Shown here: positions 1 through 9,523 of the stretch, piece after piece
How the letters are laid out: every line of letters starts with the position of its first letter
Numbering within the stretch: the stretch's first letter is position 1
Assembly: GCF_042408815.1 (NCBI RefSeq)
Contig: NZ_JBHOQR010000018.1
Coordinates: forward strand, 1 to 25,570
Length of the DNA stretch: 25,570 bases
From: Thermoflexus sp042408815
GTDB lineage: Bacteria > Chloroflexota > Anaerolineae > Thermoflexales > Thermoflexaceae
Direction of reading: 5' to 3'
Program-made: the position numbers and the translations under genes
Notes under the pieces: generated by a model
Told to the model about the DNA's origin: nothing
The model's database searches: none
Seen by the model: the letters and a program-made list of their open reading frames with translations, nothing else

Positions 1-85
1 TTCCCACCGGGGTGCAGGAGGAGGATTTGGCGGAACCCACAAAGTACGGCACAGCGCGAAATCACGCCATGCCTCATCCCCACAG

Positions 86-157
86 TTGCGGGGGCGGGAT
101 TCGAACCCGCGACCTCCAGGTTATGAGCCTGGCGAGCTACCGCTGCTCCACCCCGCG
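86..157 (-). tRNA. Initiator tRNA-fMet (CAT anticodon)
   Basis: The minus strand folds into a complete cloverleaf with anticodon loop CTCATAA. The acceptor stem begins with C1 facing A72, the unpaired 1-72 position that marks bacterial initiator tRNA (needed for formylation and exclusion from elongation). The D stem is GAGC/GCTC and the T arm GCGGG-TTCGAAT-CCCGC. The anticodon stem is CCAGG/CCTGG, so it has G30-C40 and G31-C39 but an A29-T41 pair where most initiators have a third G-C. The 3' CCA is not encoded (discriminator A is followed by CTG). The gene starts 11 bp after 5S and is probably part of the same transcript. Confidence 0.95.
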
Positions 158-168
158 GCGCAACCATT

Positions 169-288
169 CCCCTGGCAACGGCCTACTCTCCCAGAGGGTC
201 ACCCCTCCAGTACCATCGGCGCTGGCGGGCTTAACTTCCGGGTTCGGGATGGGACCGGGTGTTTCCCCGCCGCTCCAGTCACCAGGGG
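169..288 (-). rRNA. rrf: 5S ribosomal RNA
   Basis: The minus strand carries conserved 5S blocks: CCGAACCCGGAAGTTAAG (loop B/helix III region), GCGCCGATGGTACTG, and a 3' GGGAGAGTAGG segment. Terminal helix I pairs the first bases (CCCCTGG) with the last (CCAGGGG). The helix extends outward into CCATT/AATGG, giving a 12-bp stem (164-175 with 282-293) likely used in precursor processing. The ends are estimated from pairing and could be off by a few bases. It lies about 168 bp after the 16S 3' end with no 23S between. Confidence 0.95.
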
Positions 289-312
289 AATGGGAAGACT
301 CCATCCCTAACC

Positions 313-2129
<1,817 letters not shown>

Positions 2130-2252
2130 CGGAAGACACCACAAGCCGCTATGGGAATCCACCCCCCATAACGGTGGGGCGGGCCTGCGTCGACGTCCAC
2201 CGGCCATGCGCCCCGCCCGCTTTCGCCTGTTCAGGATCCCAACGCACCTTAT

Positions 2253-2281
2253 TTTATAGCACAACCCCCCGGGTTTGTCAA
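2253..2281 (-). promoter_or_regulatory. rRNA promoter P2
   Basis: On the minus strand a -35 TTGACA (2276-2281) is separated by exactly 17 bp from a -10 TATAAA (2253-2258). This is the best sigma-70-type promoter in the window and points at the 16S gene, with an expected start near 2246. The 5' strand of the 16S processing stem begins about 117 bp downstream. Confidence 0.85.
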
Positions 2282-2336
2282 GACTCCCCGGGGAGATCGC
2301 CCCAGGGTCCCCATGCCCCGAACTATCCGCTTCCTT

Positions 2337-2365
2337 AATATACCAGATCCCCTCCTCCCTGTCCA
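2337..2365 (-). promoter_or_regulatory. rRNA promoter P1 (upstream)
   Basis: On the minus strand TGGACA (2360-2365) and TATATT (2337-2342) are 17 bp apart, 84 bp upstream of P2 and just after the gcvPB stop codon. Tandem P1/P2 promoters are common for rRNA units, which supports the call. It is weaker than P2 by consensus. Confidence 0.6.
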
Positions 2366-2413
2366 CATCAGACAAAACCCCATCGGGCGCCCTATGCGCA
2401 ACCTGCGAGCGGA

Positions 2414-3898
2414 CTACGCTTGCGCGAGGGTCGGGCGGGGCTCGGAAGCTGGGAGATAGCGCAGGATCAGCTGGCGGGCAGCCCGCGCCTCATCCAGGCG
2501 ACGCACCGGAGTGGTATGAGGCGCCTGCTGCACCCACTGCGGATCCTGCCGCGCCTCCTCAGCAATCCGCCGCATCGCCTCCGCAAAGGCATCCAGGGTG
2601 GCCTTGCTTTCGGTCTCCGTCGGTTCGATCATCAAAGCTTCCGGCACAATCAGTGGGAAATAATTTGTCGGCGGATGGAAGCCATAATCCATCAAACGCT
2701 TGGAGATATCCAAGGCCCGGATGGGCGTGCCTGGCACCTTCCCCATGATCACGAATTCATGCTTGCACAAACGATCATAGGGCACTGGGTAAACATCCCG
2801 CAGCCGCGCCAACAGGTAATTGGCGTTGAGAACTGCCGCTTCGGAGACCTCCCGCAAGTGTGGGCCATGCATCCGGATATAGGTGTAAGCCCGGACGAAG
2901 ACCCCGAAATGGCCGTAGAAGGCCCGCACCCGGCCAATGCTTCGCTCCGGCCACACCAGCGTGTAGACCGGCTCATCCGGGCGCACGGTCCGCTCTCGGT
3001 CGATGGCCACCATGGGCCCGGGCAGATACGGAGCCAGCCGCTCGCTGGCCCCCACCGGTCCTGCCCCCGGACCCCCGCCGCCGTGGGGGGTGCTGAACGT
3101 CTTATGGAGGTTGTAATGCATGACATCGAAACCCATCTCGCCGGGCTTACAGATCCCCATCAGGGCGTTCATGTTCGCCCCATCGCCGTAGATCAGCCCT
3201 CCGCAGCGGTGGACGAGCTCAATGGCCTCCAGCAGGTTCTCGTCGAAGAGCCCCAGGGTATTCGGATTGGTGATCATCAGGCCGGCCACGGTCTCGTCGC
3301 ATTCCCTGCGCAGAGCATCCAGATCGATATTCCCCCGACGGTCTGACGGGATGTTGACCACCTGCAGGCCGGCCATGGCTGAAGAGGCCGGGTTTGTGCC
3401 GTGGGCGGAATCCGGGATCAGCATCTTGATCCGCTTCTTCCCCTCCCCGCGGTCCCGGTGATACGCCCGGATCATCAGAATGCCCGCCAGCTCGCCCTGG
3501 GAGCCCGCCGCTGGTTGAAGGGAGACCGCCGCGAATCCTCCGATCTCCTTCAGAAATTCCTGGAGGTGATACATCAGAGCCAGTGCTCCCTGCACCGTGT
3601 CGAGATCCTGATAAGGATGAAGCTGGGCGAAGCCGGGAAGCCGGGCCATCTCTTCGTTGATCTTGGGGTTGTATTTCATCGTGCAGGAACCCAGGGGATA
3701 GAAGCCTTTGTCCACCCCGTAGTTCATCTGGGAGAGGCGGAGGAAATGACGGACCACATCGATCTCGCTCACCTCCGGAAGGGGGAGATCCTCCCGAAGA
3801 AAGCCTTCCGGGAAAGGAGCCTCCGGGACATCCGGCGCGGGCATCTCCACGCCCCGCCGACCGGGAACGGAGTATTCAAAGATCAGAGGCTCCCCCAT
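2414..3898 (-). CDS. gcvPB: Glycine dehydrogenase (decarboxylating) subunit 2
   Basis: C-terminal half of the split P-protein of the glycine cleavage system (494 aa). It decarboxylates glycine with pyridoxal phosphate and passes the aminomethyl group to lipoylated GcvH. The PLP-lysine motif is visible as NLHKTFSTPHGGGGPG near residue 270. Other family blocks are GSCTMKYNPKINE (about 72-84), PDSAHGTNPASSAM (about 162-175) and the C-terminal FHPPTNYFPLIVPEALMIEP. Length fits the two-subunit form. The ATG follows TGGAGGTGTGAG, a good ribosome site. It is the last gene of gcvH-gcvPA-gcvPB, 60 bp after gcvPA; rRNA promoter P1 begins about 50 bp past its stop. Confidence 0.97.
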   Translation of the reverse strand: MGEPLIFEYSVPGRRGVEMPAPDVPEAPFPEGFLREDLPLPEVSEIDVVRHFLRLSQMNYGVDKGFYPLGSCTMKYNPKINEEMARLPGFAQLHPYQDLDTVQGALALMYHLQEFLKEIGGFAAVSLQPAAGSQGELAGILMIRAYHRDRGEGKKRIKMLIPDSAHGTNPASSAMAGLQVVNIPSDRRGNIDLDALRRECDETVAGLMITNPNTLGLFDENLLEAIELVHRCGGLIYGDGANMNALMGICKPGEMGFDVMHYNLHKTFSTPHGGGGPGAGPVGASERLAPYLPGPMVAIDRERTVRPDEPVYTLVWPERSIGRVRAFYGHFGVFVRAYTYIRMHGPHLREVSEAAVLNANYLLARLRDVYPVPYDRLCKHEFVIMGKVPGTPIRALDISKRLMDYGFHPPTNYFPLIVPEALMIEPTETESKATLDAFAEAMRRIAEEARQDPQWVQQAPHTTPVRRLDEARAARQLILRYLPASEPRPTLAQA

Positions 3899-3958
3899 CT
3901 CACACCTCCAGCCTGGAGTTGGAACAGGAGCTGGGAGATCAGGTGAGGGGAAAACAGC

Positions 3959-5347
3959 TCAGCCCCCATAGGCCGGCCCGATTTCGCCCAAGGCCTCCAC
4001 CAGCGCGTCGATCTCCTCCCGTGTGTTCATTTCCGTGACGCACAGCAACATATGGCCAGACAGCACAGGATCCGCCTGGCCCAGATCATAGCCGCCCAGG
4101 ATCTGATAATCCTCGTAGAGGATCCGATTGATCTCGGCAACCGGGCGCGGAGTTCGAACCACAAACTCGTGGAAGAATGGATGCTCGGTCCAGACTTCGT
4201 AGCCCGGGAGGGAGGCGATCCGTTCCGCCAGATAGTGGGCCTTATGATAGCAGAGCGAGGCGACCTGACGGAGCCCATGCTTGCCCATTACGGAGAGATA
4301 GATAGTGGCCGCCAGAGCCATCAGGCCAACGTTCGTGGTGATGTTGCTGGTGGCCTTCTCCCGGCGGATATGCTGCTCACGGGTGGAGAGCGTCAAGACA
4401 TACCCCCGGCGGCCCTCCAGATCCACCGTCTCTCCCACGATACGGCCGGGCAGCTGACGCACGAACGCCATGCGGGTGGCCATGATCCCCAGATAGGGAC
4501 CCCCGAAGCTCAGGGGGATCCCCAGGGGCTGCCCCTCGCCCACCACGATATCCGCCCCCCAGCTCCCTGGGGGCTCGAAGAGAGCCAGGGCGATGGGGTT
4601 AACCACGGCGATCAGCAACGCGCCGGCCTGGTGGACCCGATCCGCCGTCTCCCGCAGGCGCGAAGGGGGGAGCACCCGACCCAGGAAATCTGGGTAAGGG
4701 ATCACCAGGGCCGCTGTCTCCGCGTCCAAGCGGGCTTCCAGCTCCTCCAAGAGGAGAATCGGCCTCCGCAACTGGTCCAGGGTCCATCCGCGTTCTCCCT
4801 CCAGGCGGACATCCAGGTGCTGGACATACGTGCGGACCACCGCTCGGTATTCCGGATGGATGGTGGGGAACAAAAGCACCTTGGGCCGCTCCCCTCGGGT
4901 CAGCCGCAAGGCCATCAACACCGCTTCCGCGAGGGCGGAGGAGCCGTCGTAATGGCTGGCGTTGGCCACCTCCATTCCAGTAAGGGCGCAGATCATGGAC
5001 TGGAACTCGAACATCGCCTGGAGAGTGCCCTGGCTGACCTCCGGCTGGTAAGGGGTGTAAGCGGTATAGAACTCCCCCCGGCGCAACAACTCATCGATAA
5101 CCGCCGGGATGAAGTGCCGGTAAGCCCCGGCGCCGAGGAAGCACGCATATTGACCGGTGGGGATATTGGCTTCCGCCAGGGCCTCCAGCTCCCAACGAAC
5201 CTCCAACTCAGTGAGCGGCCGGGGAAGGTTCAGGGGAGGAAACCGATAAGCTTCCGGCACATCGGCGAATAGATCCTCCATCCGCTCCACGCCGATGACC
5301 CGGAGCATCTCGCGACGCTCTTCCTCCGTGTGCGGAACAAAGCGCAT
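3959..5347 (-). CDS. gcvPA: Glycine dehydrogenase (decarboxylating) subunit 1
   Basis: N-terminal half of the split P-protein (462 aa), which forms the heterodimer or heterotetramer with GcvPB. The protein starts MRFVPHTEEERREML, typical of this subunit, and contains FLGAGAYRHFIPAVIDELL, FYTAYTPYQPEVSQGTLQ, FEFQSMICALTGMEVANAS and a C-terminal TEMNTREEIDAL. The frame is open upstream to 5800, but that extension overlaps gcvH and resembles no family member. The ATG at 5347 has GGAGG five bases before it, so I place the start there. It sits about 104 bp downstream of gcvH in the same direction. Confidence 0.97.
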   Translation of the reverse strand: MRFVPHTEEERREMLRVIGVERMEDLFADVPEAYRFPPLNLPRPLTELEVRWELEALAEANIPTGQYACFLGAGAYRHFIPAVIDELLRRGEFYTAYTPYQPEVSQGTLQAMFEFQSMICALTGMEVANASHYDGSSALAEAVLMALRLTRGERPKVLLFPTIHPEYRAVVRTYVQHLDVRLEGERGWTLDQLRRPILLLEELEARLDAETAALVIPYPDFLGRVLPPSRLRETADRVHQAGALLIAVVNPIALALFEPPGSWGADIVVGEGQPLGIPLSFGGPYLGIMATRMAFVRQLPGRIVGETVDLEGRRGYVLTLSTREQHIRREKATSNITTNVGLMALAATIYLSVMGKHGLRQVASLCYHKAHYLAERIASLPGYEVWTEHPFFHEFVVRTPRPVAEINRILYEDYQILGGYDLGQADPVLSGHMLLCVTEMNTREEIDALVEALGEIGPAYGG

Positions 5348-5451
5348 GGGTGCCTCCGAGCGCAGAGCCTGTCCTTTCCGACCCAACCTGTTCTCCATCC
5401 CCTGCCCGTTCGGTTCGCCGGGAAACGGCCCATGGTTCAGGCGATAGTCTC

Positions 5452-5841
5452 TCAATGTGCGCGGGCCTCGCAATGGGCCCGATACGCCTCGGCGTCCATC
5501 AGGGTTTCGTACTCCGCGGGGTTGCTGGGCCGGAATCGAATCAGCCAGGCCCGCCCGTAGGGGTCCTGATTCACCCACTCTGGGTTTTGAACCAAGTCGG
5601 TGTTCACTGCTGTGATGGTTCCGCTCATCGGCATATAGAGGTCGGCCGCCGCCTTCACCGACTCGATCGCCCCGAAGACCTCGCCTTTCTGAAAGGTGCG
5701 ACCCACCGCGGGCAGCTCCACGTAAACCACATCGGAGAGCTGGCTCTGGGCGTAATCGGTGACGCCGCACACCGCTTCCTCGCCTTCCAGGCGAACCCAC
5801 TCGTCGGATTCCGTGTAGCGCAGATCCGGTGGGATGTGCAT
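5452..5841 (-). CDS. gcvH: Glycine cleavage system H protein
   Basis: Lipoyl carrier (129 aa) shuttling the aminomethyl intermediate from GcvP to GcvT and electrons to the L-protein. The lipoylation site is Lys63 in GAIESVKAAADLYMP, with the acidic ESVKA context that defines GcvH. The N-terminal YTESDEWVRLEG and VGVTDYAQ-like (CGVTDYAQSQLSDVVYVELP) blocks are also present. The length is normal. The start ATG is preceded by AAGGGGG. It is the first of three gcv genes; no gcvT is found in this window, so the aminomethyltransferase must be encoded elsewhere. Expression may depend on read-through from the methyltransferase gene 78 bp upstream or on a promoter inside its 3' end; I see no convincing one. 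Confidence 0.97.
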   Translation of the reverse strand: MHIPPDLRYTESDEWVRLEGEEAVCGVTDYAQSQLSDVVYVELPAVGRTFQKGEVFGAIESVKAAADLYMPMSGTITAVNTDLVQNPEWVNQDPYGRAWLIRFRPSNPAEYETLMDAEAYRAHCEARAH

Positions 5842-5919
5842 AGCGACCCCCTTCGATCAGAGATCCGACCTTTGCGTGGCATGCCCATCGCCAGGGACAA
5901 TTGGAGGGAATACAGAGCG

Positions 5920-6945
5920 CTACCCCTGTCTCATTGTAAGCGGCCTGACCCGGGAGGGCAACCGTTGCTTTCCATCAATGATATCGTGCGCTCTCCGAGG
6001 GGTTCCTTCCTCGTTGGGGCCCTCGGGATCATCGGGGGGAGACTCGGGTTTTTGAGCATAAGCGGTAAACAGGTCCCCCAGATCGATATAAACGGCCCGC
6101 GCGGCCAAATGGGTCCGCTGGACCAGCCAGACCAGGAGCGCGCCCAGACGGGGAAAGAGCGCACGGACCCGCGTGGCCAGATATCCCAGGCGCAGATATC
6201 GCCCCTCCGCCGCCATATGATGAACCCGAAACCCAGCGCGCTCCAACATGCTCCGCAGTGTGCGCCGGGAGAAGTAGTAAAGATGCATCTCCATCAGCCA
6301 TGGCCAGCGCGCGCCCAGGAGCCGAGCGAAGGGGCTCTCAATATCCATCGTATGGATCACCACCCAGCCACTGGGCTTCAGGATCCGATAGATTTCGCGA
6401 AGCTCGCCCATGGGATCGCCCAGATGCTCGATGACATCCCACAGCGTGACCACATCGAACCAGGCATTGGGGAACCCCACCTCTCGGAGCGTCCCCTCAA
6501 TTACCCGAAGCCCCCTGGCCCGCGCGATCCCCACCGCCCAGCGCGAGGGTTCCACCCCCCAGGCCTCCCAGCCGTGAGCCTGGGCGATCTCCAAGAAGAT
6601 CCCGATATGGCAGCCCACATCGAGCAAGCGCCGACCACGCCCAGGTCCGGCGAGCTGTTCGATCGGCTGGAGATGACGCTCAAATGTAAGGACTCGTCCT
6701 TCCCGCTCTAGCAAATAAAGAGGATCTTCGATCGCGCGATAGGTATCCGTGATCTCCGACGCTGCATAACGGGGATTGGCGTAGACGAGGCCACAGTCCA
6801 CACATTGGACGATCGGGGGATGGATCCCGTAGCCGTTGCTGGTGCAGCGGAAATCCGGCGCTCGATCCCGACGGCGCGATAGGGTGCTGGGAAAGCGCAG
6901 ACGCGTCCGGGAGGAACCACAGAGGTTGCAGACGACAAACTCCAC
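5920..6945 (-). CDS. Class I SAM-dependent methyltransferase with N-terminal zinc ribbon
   Basis: The N terminus has CNLCGS and, about 45 residues on, CVDCGLVYANPR: a four-cysteine zinc-ribbon-like element found in many methyltransferases acting on sugars or surface polymers. A Rossmann core follows with motif I LLDVGCHIGIFLEIA, acidic VEPSRWAVGIARARG, LWDVIEHLGDP, and the post-core LKPSGWVVIHT (Methyltransf_23-like). The frame is open to a GTG at 6996, but the GTG at 6945 has GGAGG eight bases upstream and begins two residues before the zinc motif region, so I prefer it (341 aa). The neighbouring polyprenol-phosphate glycosyltransferase suggests a glycan or lipid substrate; that is inference. 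Confidence 0.85.
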   Translation of the reverse strand: MEFVVCNLCGSSRTRLRFPSTLSRRRDRAPDFRCTSNGYGIHPPIVQCVDCGLVYANPRYAASEITDTYRAIEDPLYLLEREGRVLTFERHLQPIEQLAGPGRGRRLLDVGCHIGIFLEIAQAHGWEAWGVEPSRWAVGIARARGLRVIEGTLREVGFPNAWFDVVTLWDVIEHLGDPMGELREIYRILKPSGWVVIHTMDIESPFARLLGARWPWLMEMHLYYFSRRTLRSMLERAGFRVHHMAAEGRYLRLGYLATRVRALFPRLGALLVWLVQRTHLAARAVYIDLGDLFTAYAQKPESPPDDPEGPNEEGTPRRAHDIIDGKQRLPSRVRPLTMRQG

Positions 6946-7050
6946 GGTGTCCGCCTCCGGATTCCAAGATGGGAAAAGCGAGCTGTCCAGCCACACCCCT
7001 CAGTGTACGAGAATGAGACGGCCCGCCCCTTCACCCAGGCCGTCAGACAT

Positions 7051-7776
7051 TCATAGCTTCCGGCGAACGCGTCTCCGATCCCGCGCGAGTCGGAGAACTG
7101 TCCACAGCGCCCGCGCGATCTCTTGTCGTGACACCTTAGATCGCCCATAGCGGCGGTCTCTAAAGCGGATGGGAACCTCGGCGATCCGAAAGCCTGCCCG
7201 CTGCACCCGATAAGTGATCTCAATCAGGAACGCATATCCCTCCGCCCGGATGGTCTCTGGAGCAATCGCCTCCAGAACCGCCGGGCGATAACAGCGAAAG
7301 CCCGCCGTCACATCCCTCGGGGTTAAGCCCAGGAGCGTCCGGGCAAACCGGTTGGCCCCCCGGCTGAGCAGCCGCCGATACCACGGGCTGTCCACCACCT
7401 CCCCGCCCGGAACATATCGGGAGCCGATGACCAGATCCGCCTCCTGGCTTCGCTCGATCAACGCCGGCACATACGCCGGATCGTGGGAGAAATCCGCATC
7501 CATCGTTAGGAGGCGCTCGTAACCCTGGGCCAGCCCAAACCGGAACCCGGCCACATAAGCGGTCCCCAGCCCCAGCTTGGCGGGCCGGCGGAGAATATGG
7601 ATGCGTGGATCCTCCGCGGCCATTGCCGCCACCAGCTCCCCTGTCCCATCCGGCGAGTGGTCATCCACCACTAACACATCCAGCGAAAGCGGAAGGGCCA
7701 AGAGCGCCCGGATAAGCCTTTCGATGTTCTCTCGCTCATTGTAAGTCGGGATGATCACCAGGTAGCGCAAATTCAT
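7051..7776 (-). CDS. Polyprenol-phosphate mannose synthase-like glycosyltransferase (GT2)
   Basis: Predicted to transfer a sugar (typically mannose or glucose from a nucleotide sugar) to polyprenyl phosphate, making the lipid-linked donor used by membrane glycosyltransferases. The 241-aa protein starts MNLRYLVIIPTYNERENI and has VLVVDDHSPDGTGE, the catalytic metal motif LLTMDADFSHDP, IGSRYVPGGEV and a C-terminal VPIRFRDRRYGRSKVS. All are DPM1-family hallmarks and the length matches the soluble form without membrane helices. The frame extends upstream to 7908, but the family begins at the ATG at 7776. The two family-39-like enzymes in this window (14767 and 23643) are plausible users of its product; that link is inference. 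Confidence 0.9.
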   Translation of the reverse strand: MNLRYLVIIPTYNERENIERLIRALLALPLSLDVLVVDDHSPDGTGELVAAMAAEDPRIHILRRPAKLGLGTAYVAGFRFGLAQGYERLLTMDADFSHDPAYVPALIERSQEADLVIGSRYVPGGEVVDSPWYRRLLSRGANRFARTLLGLTPRDVTAGFRCYRPAVLEAIAPETIRAEGYAFLIEITYRVQRAGFRIAEVPIRFRDRRYGRSKVSRQEIARALWTVLRLARDRRRVRRKL

Positions 7777-7954
7777 GGAAGCAACCGCTCCCCCTGGACG
7801 ATGAGTCGATTGCGTTCCCCGTTCAAGCGCCCAGGGTGCCAGAGGCATCCCGGGGACCTCCAAGGCCTGTGGGAACGCCCACAATGAGAGCCGATTCGGG
7901 ATTTGCACCGTTAGGTTCGCTTGATTGGGAGAAGGGGGACCGGACCTCCACTTT

Positions 7955-8776
7955 TCAGGTTCCCTGGAGCGGATCTGCGACGCCTATCGGCGAGCCCGGG
8001 GGGGATGTCGTGGAGGGCTCGCGGATCGCTACCATGATTCCCCGTCGCTTCCGGATCGCCAACCCTTTCGGATGGGGGAGCAAGACTTCTCCGGCTTCTG
8101 GGCCTGCCTGAGAGACATATGCGAGGGCCCGTTCTGCTGCCGCGCTGTCGAGAGGGACAGGGAACCACCACTGCTCCCAGGACTGGATTTCCTCGACAAC
8201 ATCGACAGCGGTCAGCGATAGCCCTGCCCCTCGTATTTGCTCCCTCCACTCCTCCAGGCCAAGCGCCCGTTGATGAGAAGGGTCCCGGATCCGTTCGAGT
8301 TCATTCAGAAAGCGCGCTGCCTCCAGATCCGCTGGCGCTATCATATCCACTATACCGATCCGTCCGCCAGGCGCCAAGACCCGTTTCATCTCAGCCAGGG
8401 CGTGGGAGAGATTGGGGAAATGATGAGCAGCCCGGCGGCATGTGACCCAATGGAAAGCGCCATCCGGAAAGGGAAGAGCCTCCACCGCCCCAACCACGAA
8501 CCGCATCCAGGGAAAACCCTGGGCCGAGGCCTGGCGCATGAACTCGGCTCCCATCGCCGGGGTGAGATCCAGGCCTACCACTTCCTCTACCCACGAGGCC
8601 ATGGCGAGGGCGGTATGGCCGCTCCCCGTGGCGATATCCAGGAGGCGCCCCTGACCAGCTGGAGCCAACAAGGCCACCAACCGGCGCAAATCCTCGCCAG
8701 CCCGGTGGGAAGGGCTAACCGTGTAAGCTGGGGCATGACGAGAGAAGAACTCCTGCGCTGGCTTTTCAGGACCCAT
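7955..8776 (-). CDS. UbiE/COQ5-like SAM-dependent methyltransferase
   Basis: A 273-aa class I methyltransferase. It opens with FFSRHAPAYTVSPSHRAGEDLRRL, then motif I LLDIATGSGHTALAMA, acidic VVGLDLTPAMG, ALPFPDGAFHWVTCRRAAHHFP and the post-core VLAPGGRIGIVDMIAP. This pattern resembles the UbiE/YcgJ family that methylates small molecules; the substrate cannot be read from the sequence. The start ATG lies 13-20 nt after the predicted promoter at 8797-8825. The protein ends with a polar tail rich in Pro and Ser. It may be the first gene of a minus-strand run reaching the gcv genes, though a 178-bp gap follows. Confidence 0.85.
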   Translation of the reverse strand: MGPEKPAQEFFSRHAPAYTVSPSHRAGEDLRRLVALLAPAGQGRLLDIATGSGHTALAMASWVEEVVGLDLTPAMGAEFMRQASAQGFPWMRFVVGAVEALPFPDGAFHWVTCRRAAHHFPNLSHALAEMKRVLAPGGRIGIVDMIAPADLEAARFLNELERIRDPSHQRALGLEEWREQIRGAGLSLTAVDVVEEIQSWEQWWFPVPLDSAAAERALAYVSQAGPEAGEVLLPHPKGLAIRKRRGIMVAIREPSTTSPPGSPIGVADPLQGT

Positions 8777-8796
8777 GGGGGAAAACTCCGGGGATC

Positions 8797-8825
8797 AATC
8801 TATCACCGTCCGGCCGATCGTCCAA
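8797..8825 (-). promoter_or_regulatory. Putative promoter of the UbiE-like methyltransferase gene
   Basis: On the minus strand TTGGAC (8820-8825) is 17 bp from TAGATT (8797-8802). It would start transcription near 8790, leaving a leader of only about 13 nt. It is divergent from the tRNA promoter at 8845. Confidence 0.5.
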
Positions 8826-8844
8826 ATCCCCAAGACCTGGCGGA

Positions 8845-8873
8845 TTGCGAGGGTGGGGAGAATACAGTAAAAT
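8845..8873 (+). promoter_or_regulatory. tRNA-His/tRNA-Arg promoter
   Basis: TTGCGA (8845-8850) and TAAAAT (8868-8873) are separated by 17 bp. The predicted start is at about 8880, a few bases before the tRNA-His 5' end. Confidence 0.7.
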
Positions 8874-8884
8874 TAAAAGTGCGT

Positions 8885-8958
8885 GGAGGGCGTAGCTCAG
8901 CGGTGAGAGCGCCTGACTGTGGATCAGGAGGTCGCGGGTTCGAACCCCGTCGCCCTCC
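8885..8958 (+). tRNA. tRNA-His (GTG anticodon)
   Basis: Cloverleaf with acceptor GAGGGCG/CGCCCTC, anticodon stem-loop CCTGA-CTGTGGA-TCAGG and T loop TTCGAAC. The extra G at 8885 (position -1) faces C73, the identity element of tRNA-His, and is included. CCA is not encoded. It is followed after 7 bp by tRNA-Arg in the same transcript. Confidence 0.96.
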
Positions 8959-8965
8959 CTCAAGG

Positions 8966-9039
8966 GCCCCCGTAGCTCAATTGGATAGAGCGCTGGACTT
9001 CGGATCCAGTGGTTGCGCGTTCGAGTCGCGCCGGGGGCG
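8966..9039 (+). tRNA. tRNA-Arg (TCG anticodon)
   Basis: Acceptor GCCCCCG/CGGGGGC, anticodon stem-loop CTGGA-CTTCGGA-TCCAG, and T arm GCGCG-TTCGAGT-CGCGC. Discriminator G at 9039; CCA is not encoded. It decodes CGN arginine codons (CGA by direct pairing). Confidence 0.96.
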
Positions 9040-9048
9040 CTCCATGGC

Positions 9049-9078
9049 CGGTGTGGGGAAATCCCACACCGTTTTTTT
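9049..9078 (+). terminator. Rho-independent terminator of the tRNA pair
   Basis: Perfect 9-bp stem CGGTGTGGG/CCCACACCG with loop GAAAT, followed by seven T residues. It begins 9 bp after tRNA-Arg. Confidence 0.95.
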
Positions 9079-9129
9079 GTAACCGGCTTTCCGGTCGTCG
9101 GCCGCCTGACAAAACAGGGGGAGGTGCCG

Positions 9130-9360
9130 ATGACTCCGCCTTCAGAGCGAACGCCAACCACCCTTCATGTGCTCTGGACCCGTCTGTTGCTGATCCTCAG
9201 CGGTGCGATCCTCGGGTTGGCTGTCGCCTGGTTGTTCTCGCTGGTTTCCGGAATCCCTCTCCCGCTATGGGAAGCTGTAACCGCCATGATCTTGGGAGCC
9301 ATCCTAGGCTTCTCGGCCAGCCTCCCCCCCTCCCCCGCGAAGCCATCCCGCAAGGCATAG
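9130..9360 (+). CDS. Small two-helix membrane protein, function unknown
   Basis: A 76-aa open frame with a very good ribosome site (GGGGGAGGTG four bases before the ATG). After a short polar N terminus there are two hydrophobic segments, LLLILSGAILGLAVAWLFSL (about residues 19-38) and a second around WEAVTAMILGAILGFSASL (about 47-65), then a basic Pro-rich tail SPAKPSRKA. This predicts a helical hairpin in the cytoplasmic membrane. I do not recognise a family. It lies 50 bp beyond the tRNA terminator and no separate promoter is obvious. Confidence 0.65.
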   Translation: MTPPSERTPTTLHVLWTRLLLILSGAILGLAVAWLFSLVSGIPLPLWEAVTAMILGAILGFSASLPPSPAKPSRKA

Positions 9361-9523
9361 CCTCCGCCGGACGATCCGCCCTCGTGCCGCTGGCCGAGGC
9401 GATCGCTGGCCTGCACCCGCGGAAGCTCTACAGCAGGAGATCCACGGCAGGCAGCCCGACACGCCCGCCGAAGCGCAAGGAGCGATACGGGCAATGGCCC
9501 GTGATCCAAGGAGATACGAAGGC

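Noticed and set aside
4052..5272. 406-codon plus-strand open frame
   Set aside because: It lies antisense to gcvPA, whose protein is unmistakable. Its translation is Gln/His/Arg-rich with no family motif, as expected from high-GC shadow frames.
5348..5800. Upstream extension of gcvPA to 5800
   Set aside because: It overlaps gcvH in another frame and is Gly/Arg-rich nonsense; the ATG at 5347 has a good ribosome site and matches the family start.
7017..7044. GACGGCC/GGCCGTC hairpin between the two minus-strand genes as a terminator
   Set aside because: Only a 7-bp stem with a long loop and no proper U-tract; not enough to call.
9361..9523. Possible coding remnant (EALQQEIHGRQPDTPAEAQG) between the microprotein and etfA
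   Set aside because: The plus-strand frame has no start or ribosome site and continues as a shadow of etfA; no family resemblance.
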